Under the pieces are notes generated by a model that worked only from the letters and a program-made list of their open reading frames with translations, had not been told where the DNA came from and searched no databases. Made by a program: the position numbers and the translations under genes. A DNA stretch of 64,000 nucleotides, taken from NCBI RefSeq assembly GCF_003722355.1, contig NZ_QWDD01000001.1, forward strand, positions 248,001 through 312,000, written 5' to 3'. The stretch is from Methylocystis hirsuta. Lineage in GTDB: Bacteria > Pseudomonadota > Alphaproteobacteria > Rhizobiales > Beijerinckiaceae. Below, piece by piece: positions 35,332 through 45,243 of the stretch (positions are counted from its first letter, which is position 1; the number at the start of each line of letters is the position of its first letter).

Positions 35332-35966
35332 GAGAGAGATCGTGCCGGGAAGAGGCGCTCCGGCTCTTCCCGGAGCTCAAACCGATTCAAGCGGAGCTTG
35401 AGATCTACGAGTCCCTGCTGCGGCGCTGGCAAGCGAAGATCAATCTGGTGTCCTCGGCGACGCTCGGCGACATATGGCTGCGGCACTTCGCGGATTCGGC
35501 GCAAGTTCGCGCCGTCGCGCCTCACATCCGATATTGGGCGGACCTGGGGTCCGGCGCAGGCTTTCCAGGGCTGGTGACGGCGCTCTTGTTGAAGTCGACG
35601 CCGGACGCAGTCGTGCACCTGATTGAAAGCGACCAGCGCAAGGCTGGATTCCTCCGGGCTGTTTCACGTGAAACAGAAGCGCCTGCGGTCATTCATCCTG
35701 CGCGAATCGAAAGCGTTTTGCCGAATCTCGCCGCCGAAGTCGGCGGAGTCAGCGCACGCGCCCTGGCGCCTCTCCTTCGCCTCGTGCAGCTCGCCGACGC
35801 GCCATTAAAAAAAGGCGCCATTGGGGTGTTTTTAAAGGGGGAAGAGTGGCGAGACGAATTGACCGCGGTCGAGGCGCTCGGTAGCTTGAGCTGCGAATCG
35901 ACGGCAAGCCGCACTCGCACGGATGCGCGCATCGTCGTGGTCAAGCACAAGGCTTCCCCATCGTGA
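35328..35966 (+). CDS. rsmG: 16S rRNA (guanine-N7)-methyltransferase RsmG (GidB)
   Basis: RsmG methylates N7 of G527 of 16S rRNA; loss gives low-level streptomycin resistance. SAM-binding motif [17 protein letters not shown] and [13 protein letters not shown] are clear; the 212-residue length fits. The GTG at 35328 overlaps the mnmG stop (GTGA) and the parA start overlaps its own stop, so mnmG-rsmG-parA are coupled. An exact parS lies within the coding sequence and encodes part of the AVSRETE segment. Confidence 0.97.
   Translation: MRERSCREEALRLFPELKPIQAELEIYESLLRRWQAKINLVSSATLGDIWLRHFADSAQVRAVAPHIRYWADLGSGAGFPGLVTALLLKSTPDAVVHLIESDQRKAGFLRAVSRETEAPAVIHPARIESVLPNLAAEVGGVSARALAPLLRLVQLADAPLKKGAIGVFLKGEEWRDELTAVEALGSLSCESTASRTRTDARIVVVKHKASPS
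35660..35675. other. parS centromere site inside rsmG
   Basis: A second exact TGTTTCACGTGAAACA lies within rsmG and encodes part of the segment AVSRETE. Being inside a gene it must satisfy both ParB binding and the protein sequence. It is 2.2 kb from the first site and 0.3 kb before parA. Confidence 0.95.
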
Positions 35967-36775
35967 CCGCTTCCGCTTCGCCGCGCATTTTTGTGCTGGC
36001 CAATCAAAAGGGCGGCGTGGGCAAGACGACCACCGCCATCAATCTCGGCACCGCGCTCGCGGCGGTCGGCGAGGAAGTCCTCGTCATCGACCTCGATCCG
36101 CAGGGCAATGCGTCGACGGGCCTCGGCGTCGACCGTCATCATCGAACGATTTCGACCTATGACGTGCTGCTCGGCGAATCGAGCCTCGCCGACGCGATCA
36201 TCGCCACGGCGGTGCCGCGGCTCTCGATCGCGCCGTCGACTCTGGATTTGCTCGGCGTCGAGCTCGAAATCGCCAATGACAAGGATCGCGCCTACAGGTT
36301 GAAGCGCGCCTTCGCTGAGCTGGCGGCCGATCATGATGATGAGCGGCGCTACAGCTATATTCTGATCGACTGCCCGCCGTCGCTAAATCTCTTGACAATC
36401 AATGCATTAGCTAGCAGCGACGCCGTCGTCGTGCCGCTACAGTGCGAATTCTTCGCGCTGGAAGGCCTGTCCCAGCTCCTCTCGACTGTCGAACAGGTTC
36501 GACAGACTCTCAACCATAAGTTGTCCATCCACGGCGTCGTTCTGACGATGTACGACCCCCGCAACAATCTCGCCAATCAGGTCGTCGCCGACGTGCGTCG
36601 CTTCATGGGCGAGAAGGTCTATCAAACGATGATCCCGCGCAACGTCAGGGTCTCGGAGGCCCCGTCACATGGCAAGCCGGTGCTGCTCTATGACCTCAAA
36701 TGCTCGGGCAGTCAGGCCTATCTGAAGCTCGCCTCGGAAGTGATCCAGCGTGAGAAGCGGTTGCGCGCAGCCTAA
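35963..36775 (+). CDS. parA: Chromosome partitioning ATPase ParA
   Basis: ParA is a Walker-type ATPase that moves ParB-parS complexes along the nucleoid. The deviant Walker A KGGVGKTTTAINLG (about 16-29), VIDLDPQGNAS and YILIDCPPSLNLL are diagnostic. The GTG at 35963 overlaps the rsmG stop. Length 270 is usual. parB follows after a 52-base gap containing short tandem repeats. Confidence 0.98.
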   Translation: MTASASPRIFVLANQKGGVGKTTTAINLGTALAAVGEEVLVIDLDPQGNASTGLGVDRHHRTISTYDVLLGESSLADAIIATAVPRLSIAPSTLDLLGVELEIANDKDRAYRLKRAFAELAADHDDERRYSYILIDCPPSLNLLTINALASSDAVVVPLQCEFFALEGLSQLLSTVEQVRQTLNHKLSIHGVVLTMYDPRNNLANQVVADVRRFMGEKVYQTMIPRNVRVSEAPSHGKPVLLYDLKCSGSQAYLKLASEVIQREKRLRAA

Positions 36776-36818
36776 GAGCCAAGCAGCCCAAAAGCCAAGC
36801 GGCCCAAGAGCCAAGAAG
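36776..36818. repeat. Short tandem repeats between parA and parB
   Basis: The gap holds about 2.7 copies of a 16-17-base unit AGCCAAGC(A/G)GCCCA, at 36776, 36792 and 36808. The last copy runs into AAGAAGGAG, the parB ribosome-binding site. A slippage-generated spacer is likely; a regulatory role is not shown. Confidence 0.75.
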
Positions 36819-36827
36819 GAGCCTTTC

Positions 36828-37724
36828 ATGATGGCGGATGAATCGCGGCGCCGGCTGGGCCGGGGATTGGCGGCGCTTCTCGGCGACGCCGCCGCGGACG
36901 CCGCCCCGGCCGAGCGGCCGCGCGGCCCGCGAAAGGCGCCGATCGAGTTTTTGCGCCCGAACCCGCGCAATCCGCGCATTTCTTTTCGCGAGGAGGATCT
37001 GGCCGAACTGACCGCATCGATTCGCGAGAAGGGCGTGATCCAGCCGATCATCGTGCGCGTCATCGTCGGCGTCGCCGACGCCTATGAAATCATCGCGGGC
37101 GAGCGGCGCTGGCGCGCGGCGCAGATGGCGGGGCTCTCGGACGTGCCGGTCGTCATTCACGAGGCGAACGACAAGGAAGCGCTCGAACTCGCGATCATCG
37201 AGAATGTGCAGCGCGCCGACCTCAACGCCGTTGAGGAGGCGAAGGGCTATGAGCGGCTCGGCGCGGAGTTTGGATATTCCCACGGCGACATCGCGAAAAT
37301 CATCGGCAAGAGCCGGTCTCACATCGCCAATACGATTCGCCTGCTCAATTTACCGGAGGAGGCGAAAAAGCTCGTGGCCGAGGGCGCGATTTCCGCCGGT
37401 CACGCTCGCGCGCTCCTCGCGGTCGCCGACCCCGCCGCAGTAGCGCGGCGCATCGTCGAAAAGGGATTGACGGTTCGCGACGTCGAGCGTTTGGCGAAGG
37501 ACCATGCCGACGAGGCTGGCGCGTCCGGACGCTCGCCGCGTTCCGCCAAGGGTTCCGCCAAGAATTCGGTCAAGGACGCCGACGCGCGCGCGATCGAAAA
37601 GACCTTGAGCGACGCCCTCGGCATGCGCGTCGAACTTCGCGCCGAGGATGAAAGGGGCGAGCTTCGGATTCGCTACGAATCGTTGGAGCAGCTTGACTCG
37701 ATTTGTCGGCTGCTGACGAAATAG
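36828..37724 (+). CDS. parB: Chromosome partitioning protein ParB
   Basis: ParB binds parS and spreads as a CTP-dependent clamp. The CTP-binding motif GERRWRA and ENVQRADLN, the helix-turn-helix GYSHGDIAKIIGKSRSHIANTIRLL and the C-terminal dimerisation region are present. The ATG at 36828 (298 residues) follows AAGGAG by 6 bases; a second ATG comes directly after it. N-terminal RRRLGRGLAALLGD is the ParA-contacting motif. The usual downstream holA is absent. Confidence 0.98.
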   Translation: MMADESRRRLGRGLAALLGDAAADAAPAERPRGPRKAPIEFLRPNPRNPRISFREEDLAELTASIREKGVIQPIIVRVIVGVADAYEIIAGERRWRAAQMAGLSDVPVVIHEANDKEALELAIIENVQRADLNAVEEAKGYERLGAEFGYSHGDIAKIIGKSRSHIANTIRLLNLPEEAKKLVAEGAISAGHARALLAVADPAAVARRIVEKGLTVRDVERLAKDHADEAGASGRSPRSAKGSAKNSVKDADARAIEKTLSDALGMRVELRAEDERGELRIRYESLEQLDSICRLLTK

Positions 37725-37749
37725 ATTTCGATTGAGCACAATGTCGACG

Positions 37750-37996
37750 TCAAACTGCGTCCGGCGCCAGAATCAGATAGATGGCGCCGTCTTTCTGCGC
37801 CAATGGAGCTTGGCCAGGCGCAGCGCGGCGTTTCTCGATCGGCCAGTTCCCGCCTACCGAAATTGTCGAACGACTGCGCCGTCAGCTTCAGCCAGCCGGA
37901 AGCCGGCGGCCGGGCCATCGCGTCCGCACTCGCCTTGCCCCATGATTCGAATGAATGAAGGATCGTCGGCACGTCTTGCGAAACGTGTGCGAACAA
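37750..37996 (-). pseudogene. Possible frameshifted gene remnant
   Basis: On the minus strand one frame reads SFESWGKASADAMARP and SGWLKLTAQSFD, then the sense-like sequence continues in the next frame as ISVGGNWPIEKRRAAPGQ and KDGAIYLILAPDAV before a stop at 37750. The two halves together look like a small protein broken by a one-base shift near 37835. I do not recognise the family; a chance pattern is possible. Confidence 0.35.
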
Positions 37997-38061
37997 GCTG
38001 AGCGAGCGTCGCTCCTCGAGCGCTGTTGGCGCGCCATCTCAGTGAGACCCAGGCAAATGAA

Positions 38062-38088
38062 AAACCCCCGGCGGTGAGCCGGGGGTTT
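38062..38088 (-). terminator. Rho-independent terminator of the outer-membrane fusion gene
   Basis: AAACCCCCGGC (38062-38072) pairs with GCCGGGGGTTT (38078-38088) around a 5-base loop. Read on the minus strand the stem ends in a T-run (GGGTTTTTCATTT), so it terminates the leftward gene ending at 38142. Confidence 0.88.
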
Positions 38089-38119
38089 GCTTGTCATCTG
38101 AAACCGACCCGCTAGGACC

Positions 38120-38135
38120 GGTTTCACGTGACTGC
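38120..38135. other. Degenerate parS-like half site
   Basis: GGTTTCACGTGACTGC keeps the left arm and the CACGTG core of parS but has lost the right arm (four mismatches there) and one base at the left end. It lies between the outer-membrane gene and its terminator, 4.7 kb beyond the first exact site. ParB binding is uncertain. Confidence 0.35.
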
Positions 38136-38141
38136 TAATTT

Positions 38142-39845
38142 TTAGAACAGCGGCGACAGGAGGCTGCCGCCGAAGCGATAGGTCAGACCCGCGGAGATGA
38201 CGATCGGATTGATCGGCAGCGACACCTTGACCGGGATGAAGATCGCACCCAGCACAGGCGCCGCCGGCGCGAAGGAGATCACGGTCGAGTGAACCATCGG
38301 GTGCAACCCGATATATTTGACGTCGAGGTTCACGCCCCAATGGTCGTTGAGCATATAGTCGACGCCAGCCTGTCCAACCACGCCCCAGGAAGGAGAAACC
38401 GTGGCGTATTGGAATGTGCTGAACACTCCGCCAGCAGCGGCGAGCGGCGCGCCAGGGGCGAAGGGAATCGACCAGGTGTCGTTATTGACGCGAGTATTCC
38501 AGAAGGTCGTGAAGTTCACGCCGACGCCAAGATAGGGCTGGATCGCGCCGAAATTGGTGAAGTGATATTGCACCATGAGCGATGGCGGGAACAGCCAGGC
38601 GCGGGCGAAGTCGCTGGCGATCGTGCCAGTGCCCTGGATGTGATGCGGCGCGACGCAGCAAATCGCTTCGATCGCCCAATTTTTATTGAGGTAATAGGCC
38701 ACGTCAAGCATCGGGATGATGGACGTCGAGGTGTTGGTGCTCGCGCCGGCGATCAAGCCATTCGCGCCGGTCAGGCCCGAGAGCCGGCCAATGGAGCCCA
38801 AACCGGGATATCCCGCTCCCGAGTCGTACACCTTGCCATGTCCGTCCAGCGGAATGACGCCGGCGACTTTCAGGCGGACCTGAAATGGCTGATAGCTGTC
38901 GACGAAGGCCGGCGGGGGTCCCTTGACGGACGGAAGAGCGCCGCTCGTGCTCGAAGGCGCCACAACCGCGAAGGGGTCGAAGTGCCAGTTGATGCCCGCG
39001 CGAACCGTGTGAAAGCGGGTCGGCGAGTTCTGCGTCCCTGCGAACACCGGCGTCGTGAAGCCGATGAGCGCCGGAACGCCGCCATTGAGCGGGACCGAAT
39101 TCGCGCGCGTCGAGCCGAGATCGACATAGAGATATTCGGCCTTGAGCGACCACGTCGGGAACATGGAGGGCGACCATTCGACGCCGCCGCCAGCCGCCCA
39201 GCCGACTCTGGTGTTGTCGTAATAGCCATGGCCGAGCGCGCCGCCGCCCAAGAGCGCTGCGCCTGCAAATGTGTAATTGTCGGCGAAGCCCGCATTGTGG
39301 ACGACCTGGCCATAGGCGAAGCCGCCCGTGCCGTAAACCATCAGATTGGGCATGGAGGGCAGCGTGAAGCCGACCCGGCCGCGCACCGTGCCGAACCAAT
39401 CGACCTTCTTCGTCGAATTGACCGACTGCACATGAGGGCCGAAGACGTCGACGATTCCGATCGCGGCGTTGCCGTGGGACCCAATATCGGCGGCCTGGAT
39501 GTCCGCCTCGGCGCCGAGGACGAGCCAGGGGTTGAACTGATAATTGTAGCCGAGTTGCCCGCCGCCCACGACGCCTTGCAGATTCTGTCCGGTGGTCCAG
39601 GTCGAGCCTAAGGGCGCGACTGGAGCGAAGACGCCCCCGCTGAGATAGGATAGACCGCCAGTTTCCTGAGAGCTGGCGCCGAAGGCGTAACCGATGTTGA
39701 CGCCCCCGTAGAGACCCGTCCAGGTGAACGCCGGCGGAAGCGGCGGCGGCGGAGCCTTATACCTGGGCAGGTCGGCGGCCTGGGCGGCGGCGCCCACGCT
39801 CCCGACCACAAGAGCGGCTAGCGCGCCGCGAACAAAATTCTTCAT
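38142..39845 (-). CDS. Two-barrel outer membrane protein (Omp25-like + OmpW-like fusion)
   Basis: The 567-residue protein has a signal peptide (MKNFVRGALAALVVGSVGAAAQA) and then two outer-membrane barrel domains in one chain. Residues about 24-290 are an Omp25/Omp31-type barrel (WTGLYGGVNIGYAFG, VDWFGTVRGRVGF, YGTGGFAYGQV, RFHTVRAGINWHF). Residues about 325-567 are OmpW-like (FQVRLKVAGVIPLD, MLDVAYYLNKNWAIE, IQPYLGVGVNFTTFW, DHWGVNLDVKYIGL, ISAGLTYRF). Each normally forms a separate 8-stranded barrel. A Phe ends the chain, as BAM substrates need. GGGGG precedes the ATG. The fusion is unusual. Confidence 0.9.
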   Translation of the reverse strand: MKNFVRGALAALVVGSVGAAAQAADLPRYKAPPPPLPPAFTWTGLYGGVNIGYAFGASSQETGGLSYLSGGVFAPVAPLGSTWTTGQNLQGVVGGGQLGYNYQFNPWLVLGAEADIQAADIGSHGNAAIGIVDVFGPHVQSVNSTKKVDWFGTVRGRVGFTLPSMPNLMVYGTGGFAYGQVVHNAGFADNYTFAGAALLGGGALGHGYYDNTRVGWAAGGGVEWSPSMFPTWSLKAEYLYVDLGSTRANSVPLNGGVPALIGFTTPVFAGTQNSPTRFHTVRAGINWHFDPFAVVAPSSTSGALPSVKGPPPAFVDSYQPFQVRLKVAGVIPLDGHGKVYDSGAGYPGLGSIGRLSGLTGANGLIAGASTNTSTSIIPMLDVAYYLNKNWAIEAICCVAPHHIQGTGTIASDFARAWLFPPSLMVQYHFTNFGAIQPYLGVGVNFTTFWNTRVNNDTWSIPFAPGAPLAAAGGVFSTFQYATVSPSWGVVGQAGVDYMLNDHWGVNLDVKYIGLHPMVHSTVISFAPAAPVLGAIFIPVKVSLPINPIVISAGLTYRFGGSLLSPLF

Positions 39846-40191
39846 CGGAACCCCCGGATTAAATTCTGCGGTAGACGGTCGACGACGAAGGCGCCGAAGT
39901 CCTTTTCACGTTGCTATAAAATTTTTGTAATGCAACTAAGTCTGATGCAAAATTAGGCTGTGGCATGCTCATTCTTGGCCGCTGTGGCTCTCGGGCAACA
40001 TTCCCTTGAGATTCATGTGGGATAGCAAGCATAGCTTTGCTGCAACCGCTGCCGTGCACAGCGTCCTAGATGCGACTTTAGGCATAGGCGCGGCTTGCCG
40101 CGCCAGACGGCGCGCAGTAATCCTTGCGCCGCCGCAGCGCGGCGAAGACCCTCGAAGCGCAGCTGAGATTTTCACGTCAATGCGAGGTTAA
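39846..40191. promoter_or_regulatory. Divergent promoter region between the barrel fusion and purL
   Basis: No gene is supported in these 346 bases. An AT-rich patch (39911-39955) upstream of the leftward gene probably holds its promoter. Nearer purL, complementary GC-rich stretches (around 40091-40145) could form hairpins in the purL leader. No riboswitch is recognised. Confidence 0.4.
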
Positions 40192-42438
<2,247 letters not shown>

Positions 42439-42439
42439 A

Positions 42440-42679
42440 ATGCCCATGCCCTCCGCTGAAATCGAGCGTCTCATCAAGTCCGCCATACCCGACGCGCAGG
42501 TGGAGCTGACTGCGCTCGTCAACGACGACGATCATTGGGCGGCGACGGTCGTCTCCGAACGCTTCCGCGGCCTCACCCGCGTCAAGCAGCATCAATTGGT
42601 CAACGCCGCGTTCGGCGACCGGCTCGGCGGCGAGTTGCATGCGCTGCAGCTGACGACGCGGGCGCCGGAAAGCGTGTAG
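42440..42679 (+). CDS. bolA: BolA family protein
   Basis: BolA-like proteins pair with CGFS monothiol glutaredoxins to handle [2Fe-2S] clusters. The 79-residue product shows IERLIKSAIPDAQVELTALV, the conserved region RGLTRVKQHQLVNAAFGDRLGGELHALQ with the cluster-ligand His, and ends THAPES-like (TRAPESV). It starts 1 base after purL, and grxD lies downstream, the expected functional partner, though two small secreted genes now separate them. Confidence 0.93.
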   Translation: MPMPSAEIERLIKSAIPDAQVELTALVNDDDHWAATVVSERFRGLTRVKQHQLVNAAFGDRLGGELHALQLTTRAPESV

Positions 42680-42748
42680 CCCCGTTGAAGCGGACTGCGT
42701 GTGACATATGTGTGACACGTAGCCTTCGCTCAGCTGGGGAGCTTTCGG

Positions 42749-42979
42749 ATGATCAAACGCGTGGTGTTGGCGGCAGTTTTGGGACTATCCGCCTTGAGTC
42801 AATCCGCGCTTGCGGATCACAAGCGTCATGTGTCGCCGGACCGCCATCCGAGTCACGCCGCTTGTGAGCGCAGCGGATGGAATCATCGCTCCTGCGCCCA
42901 TCTCGGCCACTATGGAGACAGCACTCACTACTACTATCACCATGATCGGCGCCGGCATCACGGAATGGCGCTGGACTGA
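42749..42979 (+). CDS. Small secreted His-rich protein with C-terminal GMALD
   Basis: The 76-residue product has a signal peptide (MIKRVVLAAVLGLSALSQSALA, cleavage after A22) and a short His-rich mature part (CAHLGHYGDSTHYYYHHDRRRHH) with two cysteines, ending GMALD. GGGGAG lies about 8 bases before the ATG. The family is unknown to me. The His and Cys content could bind metal in the periplasm. Its C-terminus matches two other tiny secreted proteins downstream (ending GMMFD and GMMYD). Confidence 0.75.
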   Translation: MIKRVVLAAVLGLSALSQSALADHKRHVSPDRHPSHAACERSGWNHRSCAHLGHYGDSTHYYYHHDRRRHHGMALD

Positions 42980-43021
42980 TCCGCTTGGGGCGAAGGCGCG
43001 CTCAAGAGTCGGAGATAGGTC

Positions 43022-43255
43022 ATGAGGAAGACATTGACGGTCGCGCTTCTCGCCCTTATTTGCGCGCTCTCAAGTGGCAACGCTTTTGCACAGCGTTGGC
43101 GCGGGCCTTGCTGCGCGCCGGCCGCGCCGGCGTGGGTGCAGTATCAGCAATGGGCCAACGCCTATTTTCTGGGCTGCAATTATTTACGGCAGCTACATAA
43201 ATACGGCGATGATGTCGACGCAAGGCGCGCCTGTCAGGGGATGATGTTCGACTGA
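43022..43255 (+). CDS. Small secreted Cys-containing protein with C-terminal GMMFD
   Basis: The 77-residue product has a signal peptide ending in NAFA (about residue 23) and a mature part with four cysteines (GPCCAP, LGCNYL, RRACQG), ending GMMFD. A GGAGATAGG site precedes the ATG. It lies between the His-rich peptide and grxD on the same strand. No known family is recognised; size, signal peptide and C-terminal motif link it to its neighbours. Confidence 0.75.
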   Translation: MRKTLTVALLALICALSSGNAFAQRWRGPCCAPAAPAWVQYQQWANAYFLGCNYLRQLHKYGDDVDARRACQGMMFD

Positions 43256-43289
43256 CGGCCGCGCCGACCAGGCGCTGCGAGGAGACAAA

Positions 43290-43637
43290 GTGAGCACTGA
43301 AGACACAAACACGCGCATCAAGAACGAGATCGAATCCTCCGACGTCGTGCTCTTCATGAAGGGGACGCCGCAGGCGCCGCAGTGCGGCTTCTCCATGCAG
43401 GTGGTTCAGATCCTCAACCACCTCGGCGTGCCTTACAAGGCGATCAACGTGCTCGCCGATGGCGAGATACGCGACGGCATTAAGGCCTATTCCAGCTGGC
43501 CGACGATTCCGCAGCTTTACGTGAAGAACGAATTCATCGGCGGCTGCGACATCGCCAAGGAAATGTTCCAGAGCGGCGAGCTCGTCGCGCTGCTCGACAA
43601 GGAAGGCGTGCCGCGCGCTCAGGCCAGCAAGGCCTAG
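43290..43637 (+). CDS. grxD: Monothiol CGFS glutaredoxin GrxD
   Basis: GrxD carries and transfers [2Fe-2S] clusters with glutathione and BolA. The active site CGFS lies in [11 protein letters not shown] (about 27-37), with [20 protein letters not shown] as the glutathione-binding TIP motif. 115 residues. The GTG at 43290 follows GAGGAG by 6 bases. It is followed by a strong terminator. The order purL-bolA-grxD is conserved, here with two inserted genes. Confidence 0.97.
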   Translation: MSTEDTNTRIKNEIESSDVVLFMKGTPQAPQCGFSMQVVQILNHLGVPYKAINVLADGEIRDGIKAYSSWPTIPQLYVKNEFIGGCDIAKEMFQSGELVALLDKEGVPRAQASKA

Positions 43638-43678
43638 GGCGCGTCGCAACACATCTCGGTCGAATACGTCTTCAGAAT

Positions 43679-43717
43679 AATCCGGCGCGCTGTTGGCATA
43701 CGCGCGCCGGATTTTTT
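43679..43717 (+). terminator. Rho-independent terminator after grxD
   Basis: AATCCGGCGCGC (43679-43690) pairs perfectly with GCGCGCCGGATT (43702-43713), followed by TTTT. It closes the purL-bolA-grxD unit. Confidence 0.9.
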
Positions 43718-43860
43718 GCGCGTGCGTGGACCTATGACAATTTCGGGCGGCGCCCCTACCACGGTTTTATGACAGTGATATCACAGTAAGGGTCGAGGAT
43801 CCGAGCGCTGGGCTTTCCGGCGCCTCAGGCGGATGAGCTTCGACTGAAGGAGCGTTCCTC

Positions 43861-44097
43861 ATGAAACGCATGCTTACGGTTGTCGCGCTCGCGGCTTTCC
43901 TTGCGCCCGCATCCATCGCGTCGGCCGTCGCCCAAGACAATTATGGCGCCGCTGGCGCTCGTCACTCTCGCTATCCCAGCGACCCAGCGATCGAGGATCA
44001 AAACCCTGCGCAGTGGTCCGCCGCCACTCCGCGCCGCAAGACCTATGCTTGGCCGGATCAGCGTTACTATGGCGTGCATGGCATGATGTACGACTGA
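43861..44097 (+). CDS. Small secreted protein with C-terminal GMMYD
   Basis: The 78-residue product has a signal peptide (MKRMLTVVALAAFLAPASIA then SAVA) and a hydrophilic mature part rich in Pro, Ala, Arg and Tyr, ending YYGVHGMMYD. GAAGGAG lies 8 bases upstream of the ATG. It is monocistronic between two terminators. Family unknown; it shares size, export signal and the C-terminal GM-x-x-D with the two proteins before grxD. Confidence 0.75.
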   Translation: MKRMLTVVALAAFLAPASIASAVAQDNYGAAGARHSRYPSDPAIEDQNPAQWSAATPRRKTYAWPDQRYYGVHGMMYD

Positions 44098-44110
44098 GCA
44101 GTCGGATCGG

Positions 44111-44138
44111 CGCGTCCTGACGTCGCCAGGACGCGCTT
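44111..44138 (+). terminator. Probable terminator after the GMMYD gene
   Basis: CGCGTCCTG (44111-44119) pairs with CAGGACGCG (44127-44135), followed by a short CTTT run. The weak T-tract makes it a modest terminator. Confidence 0.6.
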
Positions 44139-44241
44139 TGGGCTGGAACGGATTTGATTTCCTGACTGCGTTGCGCCAATTTCGCGCAATGTCTTCTTGG
44201 CGCCAATTTGACCTTCGCGCTTCGCTGCGTTTCGCGGCGAG

Positions 44242-45243
44242 ATGAACGCCGCAGCGCCCATTGCCCTGACTCAAGGCGACCCTTCAGGCATCGGGCCGGA
44301 GCTCGCGCTCATGGCCTATGTCCTGCGCGAATCACGCGATCTGCCACCATTTTTTTTGCTCAGCCATCCCGCCTTTATCGCCCGAGTCGCAGCCACTCTC
44401 GCGCTCGAAATCCAGATTGAAAGCACAACGGCGGCGCAGGCCCGCGATGTCTTCTCGCGCGCGCTGCCTGTCGTCGATACGGGGCGTCATGTTGTCGCCG
44501 GCGCGCCAGGCCGACCCGATTCTCAAGACGCTCAATCAACGATTAGCTCGATCGAGCAGGCGGTGGAATGCGTCGCAAAGGGCGAAGCGCGCGCCGTCGT
44601 CACCAATCCGATCGCGAAATCGGTTCTCTATGAAGCCGGATTCAAACATCCCGGGCACACGGAGTTTTTGGCGGAGCTCGCGCATCGCCATTATGGCGGC
44701 GATTACCGCGCAGTGATGATGCTGTGGTCGGACGAGCTCGCCGTCGTTCCGATCACGATTCACATTCCGCTCGCCGACGCCTCGAAAAACCTGACGCGCG
44801 AACTGATCGTCGCGACGGGAGAGATTGTGGCCCATGATCTGCGCGCGCGTTTTCACATCAGTAAGCCGCGCCTGGCTTTCGCCGGCTTCAACCCTCACGC
44901 AGGCGAAGAGGGCGCGCTCGGCCGCGAGGAGATTGACGTCATCGCGCCGGCGATCGCCGAATTGCGCGCGCGCGGCGTCAATGCGTCTGGACCTTTTCCC
45001 GCCGACACGATGTTCCACGAATCCGCTCGCGCGAAATATGACGTGGCGCTGTGTCCGACGCATGATCAGGCGCTGATCCCGATCAAGACGCTCGCCTTTG
45101 AGCGCGGCGTGAATGTCACGCTCGGCCTTCCTTTCGTGCGCACGTCGCCCGATCATGGAACGGCCTTCGACATCGCTGGCAAGGGAATCGCCGATCCGAC
45201 AAGCCTGATCGAGGCGATCAAACTTGCAGGACGCATCAGTTAA
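44242..45243 (+). CDS. pdxA: 4-hydroxythreonine-4-phosphate dehydrogenase
   Basis: PdxA oxidises 4-phosphohydroxy-L-threonine in the DXP-dependent pyridoxal phosphate pathway. Motifs LTQGDPSGIGPELAL, GFKHPGHTEFLAELA (metal-binding His), GFNPHAGEEGALGREE and CPTHDQALIPIKTLAF, plus FVRTSPDHGTAFDIAGKG, match the family. Length 333 is normal. rsmA starts at the base after its stop, as in many proteobacteria (surA-pdxA-ksgA order). Confidence 0.97.
   Translation: MNAAAPIALTQGDPSGIGPELALMAYVLRESRDLPPFFLLSHPAFIARVAATLALEIQIESTTAAQARDVFSRALPVVDTGRHVVAGAPGRPDSQDAQSTISSIEQAVECVAKGEARAVVTNPIAKSVLYEAGFKHPGHTEFLAELAHRHYGGDYRAVMMLWSDELAVVPITIHIPLADASKNLTRELIVATGEIVAHDLRARFHISKPRLAFAGFNPHAGEEGALGREEIDVIAPAIAELRARGVNASGPFPADTMFHESARAKYDVALCPTHDQALIPIKTLAFERGVNVTLGLPFVRTSPDHGTAFDIAGKGIADPTSLIEAIKLAGRIS

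Larger units (their letters stand above)
37725..38141. other. Gap after parB: decayed ORF, terminator, degenerate parS
   Basis: This 417-base gap contains no intact gene. It holds a possibly frameshifted minus-strand reading frame (37750-37996), a strong terminator for the leftward outer-membrane gene (38062-38088) and a half-degenerate parS-like sequence (38120-38135), listed separately. holA, which often follows parB, is not visible. Confidence 0.5.
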
